Shown: positions 30,856-42,800 of the stretch, one piece after another
Position numbering within the stretch: the first letter of the stretch is position 1
How the letters are laid out: each line of letters begins with the position of its first letter
Source: SVQP01 sp045603085
GTDB taxonomy: Bacteria > Bacillota > Clostridia > Oscillospirales > CAG-272
Assembly: GCA_045603085.1 (NCBI GenBank)
Contig: JAZULL010000136.1
Span: 1-58,644 of the forward strand
DNA: 58,644 nt
Reading direction: 5' to 3'
Notes under the pieces: model-generated
Database searches by the model: none
Told to the model about the DNA's origin: nothing
What the model saw: the letters and a program-made list of their open reading frames with translations, nothing else
Translations under genes and position numbers: made by a program

Positions 30856-33800
30856 TTACCCCAGAATCCGCTTTCTGCCAAAGATCATCCAGCCGATCGA
30901 AACAGCCGAAGCAATGCCGATCGGAATAAAGATCAAATACAGCGCAGGAGTGGCTCCCGGCATAGGCACAGCGTCTGTATCGGTTTCGGTTTCGGTTTCG
31001 GTCTCGGTTTCGGTTTCACTTTCGGGCGGCTGCGGAAGTGCCTCGATGATCTCCTCGCGCAGCGTTTCGCCGCACGTCGTACACGCGGTGTGCTTGCTGC
31101 CCGCAACCCCGATCTGCGGCTCTGCATCCACGATCCAATCGCCCTCGGTGTGGCCCGGCGCATCGACGTAGGTGTCAACAAACTCGTCGCCGCAATGGCA
31201 GATGTGGGTGGTGTAGCCCTGCTCGGTGCAGGTCGGCGCGGTCACGGTAGCCTTGTGGTCGTGACCGTCAGCCTCAATGGCCTTGGTCTCAAAATGATCG
31301 CATCGGTTGCAATCTCTTCTCTGCTCGCCCTCGGTCGTGCAGGTGGGTGCAACGGTTTCGCCCCATTCGCCATAGCTATGACCCAACGCGTCAACGTAGG
31401 TGTCAACGTAACTATCGCCGCAATGGCAGATGTGGGTGGTGTAGCCCTGCTCGGTGCAGGTGGGCGCAGTTACAACGGATTGGTGATCATGGCCGTTGGC
31501 CTCGATGACCTCGGTCTCGTAATGATCGCATCGGTCGCAATCTCTTCTCTGCTCGCCCTCGGTCGTGCAGGTGGGCTCGGTGGTTACAACCCATTCACCA
31601 AAGCTGTGACCAAGCGCATCGACGTAGGTGTCGACGTACTCGTCGCCGCAATGGCAGATGTGGGTGGTGTAGCCCTGCTCGGTGCAGGTCGGCGCAGTTA
31701 CAACGGATTGGTGATCATGGCCGTTGGCCTCGATGACCTCGGTCTCGTAATGATCGCATCGGTTGCAATCTCTTCTCTGCTCGCCCTCGGTGGTGCAAGT
31801 GGGCTTGGTGGTCACTTGCCACTCACCCATATCGTGACCAAGTGCAGCCACCTTGTCGGCCGCGTAGCTGTCGCCGCAATGGCAGGTGTAGGTTGTGTAG
31901 CCCTCGGCCGTGCAGGTGGGGGCGGTGACTACAGATTTGTAATCGTGACCCGTTGCCTTGATGGCCTCGGTGACGAAGTGGTCACAGCGCGTGCAATCTC
32001 TTCTCTGCTCGCCGTCCGTGGTGCAAGTGGGATCAAGCGTTACGATCCACTCACCCATGTCGTGACCAAGCGCGGCCACCTTGTCGACCACGTACTCGTC
32101 GCCACAATGGCAAGTGTAAGTCGTGTAGCCCTCTGCCGTGCAGGTGGGCGGGGTAATCACAGATTTGTAATCGTGCCCGGTTGTCTTGATTGCCTCGGTG
32201 ACGAAATGGTCACATCTTGTGCAATCACTTCTCTGCTCACCCTCGGTGGTGCAGGTAGGCTTGGCAGTCACTTGCCACTCGCCCATGTCGTGGTCAAGTG
32301 CGGCCACCTTGTCGCCCACATAGCTGTCACCGCAATGGCAGGTATGAGTGGTATAACCCTCTGCCGTGCAAGTGGGGGCGGTGACTACAGATTCGTAATC
32401 GTGCCCGGTTGCCTCGATGGCTTCAGTTTCGAAGTGATCGCAACGTGTGCAATCTCTTCTCTGCTCGCCGTCCGTGGTGCAGGTGGGATCAAGCGTTACG
32501 ATCCACTCACCCATATCGTGACCAAGTGTGGCCACCTTGTCTGCCACGTAGCTGTCACCGCAATGGCAGGTATAGGTTGTGTAGCCCTCTGCCGTGCAGG
32601 TCGGGGCGGTTACGGTTGTCTTGTGGTCATGGCCGACCGCCTCGACAGCCTCGGTCTCAAAGTGATCGCAACGACTGCAATCTCTTCTCTGCTCACCGTC
32701 CGCGGTACATGTGAGCTTGGTGGTCACTTGCCACTCGCCCATGTCGTGACCAAGTGCGGCCACCTTGTCGGCCACGTATTCGTCACCGCAATGGCAGGTG
32801 TAAGTCGTGTAGCCCTCGGCCGTGCAGGTCGGCGGTGTGATCACGGATTCGTAATCATGCCCTGTCGCCGCAATCGTTTCTGTGACAAAGTGGTCACAGC
32901 GTGTGCAATCACTTCTCTGCTCGCCGTCCGCGGTGCAAGTGGGATCAAGCGTTACGATCCACTCACCCATGTCGTGACCAAGCGCGGCCACCTTGTCGGC
33001 CACGTAGCTGTCGCCGCAATGGCAAGTGTAAGTCGTGTAACCCTCTGCCGTGCAAGTGGGCGGGGTAATCACGGATTCGTAATCATGGCCGGTTGCCTTG
33101 ATGGCCTCGGTCTCAAAGTGATCGCATCGGTCGCAATCTCTTCTCTGCTCGCCCTCGGCGGTGCAAGTGGGCTTGGTAGTCACTTGCCACTCGCCCATAT
33201 CGTGACCAAGCGCGGCCACAATCTCTTGTGCGACAAGCACTTCTCCGCAAACTGCGCAATGCTTACCCTCGGTCAAGCCCGTGGTCGTGCACGTGGGCGC
33301 AACCGCGGGATCGACCCATTCACAATGCTCCTCGTGCTGCTCAAAGCGGCTGAAGAACAAATATGCCTGATACTGCGATTCCTTGATTGTGATTTCACGA
33401 TCAACGCCCTGCACGGTATACTCTGCGCCATTCGTCCACGCATTGTGGCCACCGGTCTCAAACGTATAAAGCGTTACGTCCTGTCCGCTTCGCTTGAGCA
33501 TTTCCACAAAATACTTACTGTATCTGTACGAAACAGTCGCATCGTCCAGATTGTGGAAGATCATCAAGGGATTGGGGTGCGTTGCGGTCAGCCCGTCGTA
33601 AATCGCCTGCTCCTGCGCATCCATAGCCGTTGCAGAATTCGGGATCACGTCAAAGACCGTGGTCGGGTCACCCGCTACAATATTGTTCAAGATGGGCGAA
33701 TATGCAAGGATCTTATCCAGATTCTGCTCAAAATACGCAATTTCTGCGCTTGAAGGATACTTTGCATTGGTAAACGTGGGAGCGACGCCCGTAAAGCTAA

Positions 33801-36800
33801 AGTAACGTGCGATACGGCTTCTTTGATAAGAAGGCGTTGTCCAAGGATTGCAATACGCCTGCTTGAACAGATCAATGACAGGACAATAGCCAACCTGCGC
33901 AATAACGGGAAATTCTTCGCTCTGCGCAATCTGGAAGGACGAGAGTCCACCCATGGAAGAACCGATCAGGAAAATGCCGTCCTGCTTGAGGTTGAAGTTT
34001 TCCATGACGTATTGATATCCTGCCCGATAGCAATCCAGTACCACGGGATTGCCGTAATGCAGCGCGCTGTTATCCGTACTCAATTCGGGCGGGCATGCAA
34101 ACATATCCATGACGGCATAACCCAAATCGGTCCAGAAGGAGTAATTGGTATTTTTCCATGCATTGGATTGATAGCTTGCCAATTCAGCGCCCGCACCGTG
34201 ACAAACGATGATGAGTCTTACGGGCTCACCGTAAGGATCGTAGTTGGTCGGCAACTGAATATAACCGTAATCAGTTCCCTTTTCATAGCCGTCGGGATCA
34301 CCCTTTGCAGGTGCAATATTGACGTCCACGGAAAAGGCATGACAGCCGGTTGCGGGTCGCAGCATGTAGGGGGGCTGCTCCGCCTCTTGCAGATCTACTC
34401 CTGCAAATTCAAGATATTCAAAGGGCGGGAATCCGTTGTTCTGCGCGATCTGATCGTACAGATAGCCGTATCTGAATACGGTGGCGTCTGTGGGTACGTC
34501 AAGCGTGATCCATTGTCCGCCCACGCTTTGGTCGCAATGACCCGAGACAAACGCACCCTCGTTGAGGAATGCGCTGCCCCAAGCACCGTAGGTCTTGAAG
34601 GTCAGTACGTGCACCTGCTCTGCATTTTTCGGAATGCGGATATCGGTATACCAATTGTTGGTAAAGGAGGTATTGAGCTTACCCGTTGCAGAATCAACGC
34701 CGCCTTGGTGTTGAATCATATCATCGACCGTTACGCGGATCATGTCACATTCGCAAACGGTGCACTTACCGTCTGCATACGTGTGCCAGGTAACGGCAAC
34801 GTGATCTGCCTCGTACTCGTCACCGCACGCGGTGCAGGTATAGACCGTCCAGCCGCCATGCTCGCAGGATGCGGGGATGGTGACGGACGAATAATTGTGT
34901 CCGATGGCTGCTACGTAAGAATCCACGTAAGAGTCACCGCATGCGCAGGTGTGGGTGGTGTAGCCCTCAGCCGTGCAGGTGGGCGGGGTGACCGCCATCT
35001 CGTACTGATGCGCATCGACCACACAATTCACGCTTACGGTCAGGAACGTATATCCAAAGCGGATAGTTGCATCGCAAGCAAAGCTTTCTCCTGCTTCAGG
35101 ATTTACTCCATCGGCAAGTATGACGCTCTCAATGGCAAAATCTGCGGGCAGAGACGCCAGCATTGCTGCCTTGATGGCCTCGTTGCTTGCCTGGCAAGGC
35201 ACTTTCACGGAAATTTCGGACAATGTCTTGCTTGCAGCTTCAGTAGGATCCTCGGTGTACCCTTCAATTTCTGTCACCGCAAGACTTCCATCCTTCCAGG
35301 AATTCACCGCTGCATGCACAGCCTTTTGCGCAATCACAGAATATTCCTTGGGAAGCTTGCCAACCGATTCGGTCACACGAATATCGGGCAGAACGTATCC
35401 GTCTGCTCTCATGCTTGTCGGAATCATCGTCTCTGCAAAGGTCAAGCCTGCGATATAGCGTCCAATGTTGAAGGAAACATGTCCACCGTCACGTTGCAGG
35501 CCTATCTGCGCATCGGTTTGCAAGTTAAGATTCTTATCATCATATGCTGTGGGATTATAAGAAAGCAATGCCAGATACGTTGTTCTTGCATTCTGAATGG
35601 AAAGACCTACGGGAATCACATTCACAAATTGGTTGCCCGTCTCGTTACCGCTGTAGTTCAAGACCTGCGGAATAAACGCTGCCATCTTATTGTATTCACT
35701 CAATGCAGCACCAATCTGCAAGGACTTGGTCTGTGCCCAGTGCATGTAGAAATACACATCCGCTTGTGGTGCATAAGCGTCAATATGTCTGAGCATATAC
35801 TCGGTAGCAAAGCGTAAATCATAGAATTTGGTATCTGTGGTATCGGGATAGGGTACGGATTCTTTTCCCGTCGTTGCATTGATGTTATAGGGTTGAAGCG
35901 ATACGACATCCCAATCAGTCCATGCAAGCGCGTTTGCAGAAGTATACGAGCCCATCGATCTCCATGTAGGATCGTCTGTCGTAATAATTCTAAAGCTGTA
36001 TGCGGCTTTATCTTGATCAGCCTGCGTAGCATGCCAATTGATACCCTTGCCGCCACTGTAAAGCAATGCAACAGTCACCTTGACATCCTTGCCAAGCATG
36101 GCTTGTAGAATATCAAACAGCTGACTTTGCGTCATTCCCTGTCCGCAGCTTGATGCATCCTCGGAATAACTGTTACCAATCAGCAGAAGTTTGAATTCAT
36201 TATCCTCCAAAATCCAATCATACCCTTTGGCTGGAATATGCTCTTGCGCCGTCAACGTTTGATCGCATGTCGAGCAATGACTGCCTTGGGTCAGACCCGG
36301 ACGTGCGGAATTCTCCTTGATCGCAGGATCGGTCACTGCATTGTGACCAAGAGCATTCACATAGGAGTCCACGTAAGACTCACCGCACGCCGCGCAGGTG
36401 TGGGTGGTGTAACCCTCTGCCGTGCAGGTGGGCGGGGTGACGGTGGAGGTGTAAGCATGCTCCACACTTATCGTGGCATGCTCAAGCTTACTGCATACCG
36501 TACAAACGTGCGCAAATGCCCCGGTCTTGCATGCGGGGTAATCGGTGATGATCCACTCGCCGTAAGTGTGCGCATGATCATCCTGCAGATCCTTCTGGAG
36601 CAGCACGTTTGCAATTGCCGCAGCCATCATTTCATGGCCCTTATCACCGGCATGCGCACCGTCACCGCCAAACTCCGCAACGTTATTGCGCTCGGCATCG
36701 ACGTAGTACATGCCGCTGATCAGATTCATATCAATTACGGCAATATCGTAAAGCTCTGCCACCTCGATGATTGCATTGCAAAGATCGCGCATGGTATAGC

Positions 36801-39800
36801 CGTGGATATTGGTCTTGGATTGATCCCAATCTCTGACAGAGGAAACGGAATTGTTCCAGGAGGTAATATAAGGAGTCATGAAATAGAACTGAGTATTCTG
36901 ATACTTTGCGGTCTGCTTCAGCTCCACAATGCGCTCGCACCACATGCGCGCCGCACCGTAAATGGTGGACGTGTCGGTCGAATGGATATCTCCCAGCGAA
37001 TAATAGCCGCTTCTTGCCTGCACGAAATCGTTGATGCCCATCATGATGGTTACAACGTCAGCATCCCCGAGATTCTGCTCGGTCAGCTTTCCAATATTGC
37101 AGGTTGCATGGCCGCCCTGGCAAAGCGTGGTGCCGCTCGCGCCGAGGTTGACGTATTCCATGCCAAGTGCCTTGGCAAGCAATGCACCGTATTCACACTC
37201 TCCCCTGCTGCTGACGCCAATACCGTAGGTAATGCTGTCACCCACGCAGGCAAGGATCTTGCCCTGGTATGCAGATACGGGCAACAGGATAACCACGTAA
37301 GAAGCTTTGCAGCTCTCGCAGCTGTAGGTCACGTAGCCCTTTTCCCTGCCGGCCGGCATGGTGATTGTCGCAGAATAGTCATGCCCCACAGCGTCGGTGT
37401 AGCTGTCCACGTAGGACTCACCGCACGCCGTGCAGGTGTGGGTGGTGTAGCCCTGCTCGGTGCAGGTGGGCGGGGTGACGGTGGAGGTATACGAATGAAC
37501 GTGTGGCTCCTCAATCACAATATAGTCGGACAGAGGTCGGGAAAGATCAAAGACTTGCGTTTCATCACGGTATTTGAATACAAATGCGACCCAACCGTCC
37601 TCGGGAACCACAGCCACCGTCTTATCCGTCCATTGAGAATCCGGGAAATAGCCCAGATTATCGCTGGTGTTCTGCCCGGAGGTCATAGCACATGCCCATT
37701 GGAAGGTGGCGGAATCCGCAAGCGTAATCACCGTTCCGGCTTTGAGATACAGATTGTATCTGGAGCTTGCTCTGTTTTGCTGATTATACCCGGAAGCAAA
37801 TTTATTGCCGTAAATCAGTTCCGTTTCCTGCTCCGGTGTCCCCTCGGCAGGCTCGTAGCCTCGGATATAGGTTTCCATGATCTTGGCAATCAGCTCGTGG
37901 CCGGTTGCATTCGGATGTAGGCCGTCAGGCATGTATTCGGTACGAGTTTCGGCATCTGCCGGATTCGGGGTGAAATCATTGTACAGATCAATCACAGACA
38001 CTTCGTGATTTGCACAAACAGTCTTAATTGCATTCACGTAATCGCCCAGCGTTGCACCAACACCATTGGGCAGACTGTCCCAGGTGAACTTTGTGCCCAG
38101 AATCTGGCTTGTGCCAAAGCCGTAACGGTGAATGGGCGTGACGAAAACGATCTTGCTGGCAGGATATTGCTCAACAAGCGCAGGAACAATGACGTTCAAC
38201 GCACCGTAGAAGGTTCCGTCCTGCATATCCTCCACAGAGCCGAGCGGCGTTTCATGGCCATAATCGTTGGTGCCCATGAAAATCACGATCAGATCTGCCG
38301 AAGGAATGCTGTGATAGCGATTGATCAGCGGTTGGTTATTTTGTCCGTAATCCGAAGCGGCACTGATACAAGAACCGCCTACACCCATAGGTGTCAAAGA
38401 ACCAAATCCAAGATTCTGATTCAGGAACTCATAATAAATCTTATCCGTTCCGACACCGGCTGTAATGCTGTCGCCGACAAATACAGCAGTTTTCCCTGCA
38501 AATCGGTTGGGCACTTGGTGTCCGCAGTCAACACATACGTCATTTTCGTAATTGTGCCATGTCGCAGGCTTAAAGCTGTCCACGTATTCGTCACCGCAGG
38601 CGGCGCAGGTGTGGGTGGTGTAACCCTCTGCAGTACATGTGGGAGCGGTGGTAACAGAAGTGTAGGTGTGCTCTGCCGAAAGGATATAGACCTCGTTGTC
38701 GTCGCTATCATTCCACATAGCGATATTGATGGCAACTGCGCCCTCGGGGGCGATCAGGTAGCCGCCGTTTGCGACAAACTCGGAATACGTACCTGCGGGA
38801 TTGGTGGTCTTGGCAATGCCGTAATCACTAAAGAAGGTGACGCGGATGCCGCTCGACGAAGCATGTCCGTTCTCACCTGCCTTGCCAAACGAGGTTGCAA
38901 AGATCTTGTCACCCGGCTTTACGGGAATGGTGATGGACGGCACGGTTCCCGAGCTGTAGACAGCCCAATGGGTACCGCTTGCATAATACTGCGGATCATG
39001 CTCCAGCACGCTCCAGAGATTTGTGTCACAGCAGAAGCTTTCGGGGAGTGCGGCAAGGTGATCGGCAAAATGCGCACCCGGCTCGCCCTTCTCGACCGTT
39101 ACGCTACCCTGTGCACCCACAGCCGTCAAAGTCCCGGTCTCCTCGGCAGACTCTGCCAAAACGTCGTAGTAGCGATAGGTCAGTCCTTCGCTCACGCTAT
39201 AGGTCACGCTCTTGGCGTTCCACAGCGGTGTCACGATCGGCACAACCAGCGTGCCGCTTGCTCCCGAGGTTGCGGCGGTAATGCTGTCAACCTCGGTATA
39301 ACCGTCCCAGCCAACCAGCTTGACGGTCGTTTCCACCTCGGGTGCTTGCTTCACCCCAAGGATATACATGATGTTCCGCACGCTCTCGCGTCCGATCTCG
39401 TTATAGCCGATCTGGTTATAGTGGATCGAATCGTGCACGGCGGCGGGGGTGGTGGGGGTGTACCAGCTTGCACTTTGTGCGACTTGCGTGGTATAGTCCA
39501 CCGTGCCGTTTTCATAATGCGCGTTGAAATAGTCGGCCACGCCGTTTGTGCCGTCGGGCATCCATACCCAATCCTCACCAATGGTGCAGACCAAGTGGAT
39601 ATCGGTCAGCTCAGGATTGTTACCCAGCCAGAACTGCGCCACGCGCGGGCCGCTCATGCGAAGGTCAACAAAGGATTCGTGATATTTATAAGGATTGGAA
39701 ATCGCATATACACCGTCGCGGTAGCAGGTTGCGGTACTGCCCACGCGGACGGGGATAATGCCGCCAAATTCAAAGGTCTTATCGGCGGTTTCGGGGTTGC

Positions 39801-42800
39801 CGTCGTGGTCAAACGCCAGCTCGGTCTTAAAGCCCTCGTGCATGGTCAGGTACTTTTCTACGTACCATTCTGCGGTTTTGGCTCTGTCGGAGCATCCCTG
39901 ACACCAGAAATAGCCCATGTGCGAAAGGGTGTAATGCCCTGCGGCAATTTCCTTTTGCAGCGTCTGCTGGCAAGCGGTAAAGAGTGCCTGGCATTGCTCG
40001 TATTCGGTCGTGCCGGGTTGCCATACGCTGATTGAGGTGCCGCCGTGTGCGGCGTTGACGATCCATACCTTCTCGCCTGTCTGCTTGACCCACTCATAGG
40101 CAAAGCCGCTGTCGGGGCCGATTTTACCGTTGCCCGCATCGGTCAAAGAGTAAATGGGATAACCGCTCAGGCAATCGGTGGTGCCGTTGACGTTAATACT
40201 GCTATATTCACCTGCCAATGCGCTGGGAGCAAACATGGTTGCATTCTCCAACGTCATTGCCGTGTTGTCCGCGCCGCGGTCATCTCCGTAAGTGGCATAC
40301 ACCATGCCCTCGGGACAAACAATGGACTGATTGGCATTTCCCTCGCTACCGCGCATATTACTCTGCCCTGCCAAGAGGATCAGCGAAATGGGCGCGGGGG
40401 TGACGGTGATCTCATAGACCACGCCGTCAATGCGCACCTTTGCCGTGCCGATGCCGGTGGCGATCAGCTTGTCGCCGTCAAGCGTGATGACAGCATCGTC
40501 AAGCGTTCCCTCGGCGACTCCGTAACCAACCTTGAAAGAGGTGGGAGTGCCCGCGTCTATGATCTCGACGGTTTTGCCCGTCACGTCATAGCGGACGTCG
40601 TAGCGCAAAGCAAGATCCTCTGTTTCAAGAGTCATACCACACGCAGCGCAGGTCACGCCTGCCCAGTTATGTCCCGTGGCATCCACGTAGGAATCCACGT
40701 ATTCGTCGCCGCAGGCGCAGGTGTGCACGGTGTAGCCCTGTTCGGTGCAGGTGGGTGGGGTGACGGTGGATCTGTAATCGTGAGGGTTGGCGCTCAGAAT
40801 ATAAAGTTCATAGGCGTCAGAATTGCCGTACATAGGTACGTTGATTGCCAAAGCGCCTTCGGGAGCGGTAATATAGCCATACGTGCTGAACTCCTCATAT
40901 GTTTGAGCCGGACTCATGGTCTTCAGCACGCCATTTGCGCCAAAGAAGGTCACGCGAATACCGTTTGAGCCGGGGCTGCCGTTCTCCCCTGCCTTACCAA
41001 ACGAGGTGGCGTAAATCCGGTCACCGCCGCTGACGGCAAAGGTAACGGAATACACGTTGGCAGATACGTTGACGTCCCAGCGTATTCCGCTGTAATAATA
41101 GTACGTATCATGCTCCATCAGATTCCAAAGGTTGGTCTGTGCGCAATATACAGCAGGCAGATCATTCCAATGCTGATCCAGCAGATGTGTCTGCCATACA
41201 CCGTCAACCTCTCTTGTGTCGGTCGCCCCGCAGGTAAGGCAGGTTCGCTGATCAAGACCGGGGGCGTGCGGTCCGGGAGTGGAAACGGTAGTCCAGGTTG
41301 ACCAGGCGTGTACGTGTAGCTCCGGGTCGTACCCGGCTTCATCCGCATACATATAATCCACGGTACAGCCTCTGATCGGCCAGCCGCTCGCACCCAGATA
41401 CGACATAGAAAAATTTCTGCCTGCAAGCCAGGAAACGTCCGTGTCCTTCAGCTCGCTGTTTTCATAATGCTCGGACAGCGCACCGATTTCCTCGCCATCC
41501 ACGTAAAGCCAGATCTCGTTAGAGCCATCCTCGGCAATACGGTTCACAAAGCGATAGACGTGCTCGCCCTCCTGATATTTGATCCCAAGCGCCTGCAGAG
41601 AAACGCCGTAATTATGGTACAGCGTGCCGTCATAGCAGCCAAAGCCCACAAATCCGTCCGCAGGGCGGAAATAGAGATAGGGCTGATCGACCGCCGGAGC
41701 AGGACCTGTACCAAGCAGCATGCTTCCCTCGTTTCCGGTCCAGCTGCTCAACTTGATCTCAAGACCCCATGCCTGATCGTGCAGCAGCAAAATCTCGCGT
41801 GCTGTCTGGTAGCGAACGTCCTTGAACGTACCGTCCGAAGCAGAACCGGCAAGCAGGGTTAAGGGATTTTCCACCTCGCCCGAGGCGGGATCATAGGCCA
41901 GGCCCGTGCCGCTAAAGCTCCAGAGGTAAGAGGAAAACCTGCGCTGAACAACTGTTACAGAATCATTGGCTGCACTAGAGCCCAGCGAGCCGATGGTAAA
42001 GGCAGACTCTGCCAGCAGGTCGTAGTAATTCCAGGAAAGTCCCTCGGAGAGCGTGTAGGTCACGTCCTTGGAGGCCCAGACCGGCGTTACCATGGGTACG
42101 ACCAGAGTGCCGCTCGATCCTGAAACCGAGGCTGTCACGTTTTGTACCGGTGTAAAGCCGTCCCACGACATAAACTCCACCGTTGTCTGTACGTCGGGCG
42201 CTTGGATCTCGCCCAGCATGATCAATGCATTTCTGGCAGACTCGCGACCGATCTCGTTATATCCTATTTGATTATAATGAATGTTATCGTGTACCGCTGC
42301 AGGCGTAGCGGGCGTATACCAAGAGGCAGCTTGCGTAACCTGCGGCAAATAATCCACCTTGCCGTTTACATAAGCGGATTGGAAATACTCGGCAACGCCA
42401 TGACTGCCATCCGGCAGCGTTGCCCACTTTTCCTGGATCGTGCAAACGTTCCAGATGTCGTCAAGCTCCGGATTGTTGCCCATCCAATACTGTGCCACAC
42501 GCGGACCGTTGAAGCGAAGATCCTTAAAGGACTGATAATACGGCACGGAGGTTGTGTGTGCATACACACCGGCACGGTAAGAGCCCTTGCCCTCATGGCC
42601 GGAGCGGATGGGAATGATTCCCGAAAACTCCATGGTAGCATCCGGCGTGTCGGGATCTATATCATGGTCAAAGGCCAGATCCCGGCAGAAGGTTTGATGC
42701 ATGGTCAGATATTTGTCCACGTACCATGCAGCCGTCTGGGTTTCGTCCGCACATCCCTGGCACCAGAAATAGCCCATGTGCGAGAGCGTGTAATGCCCTG

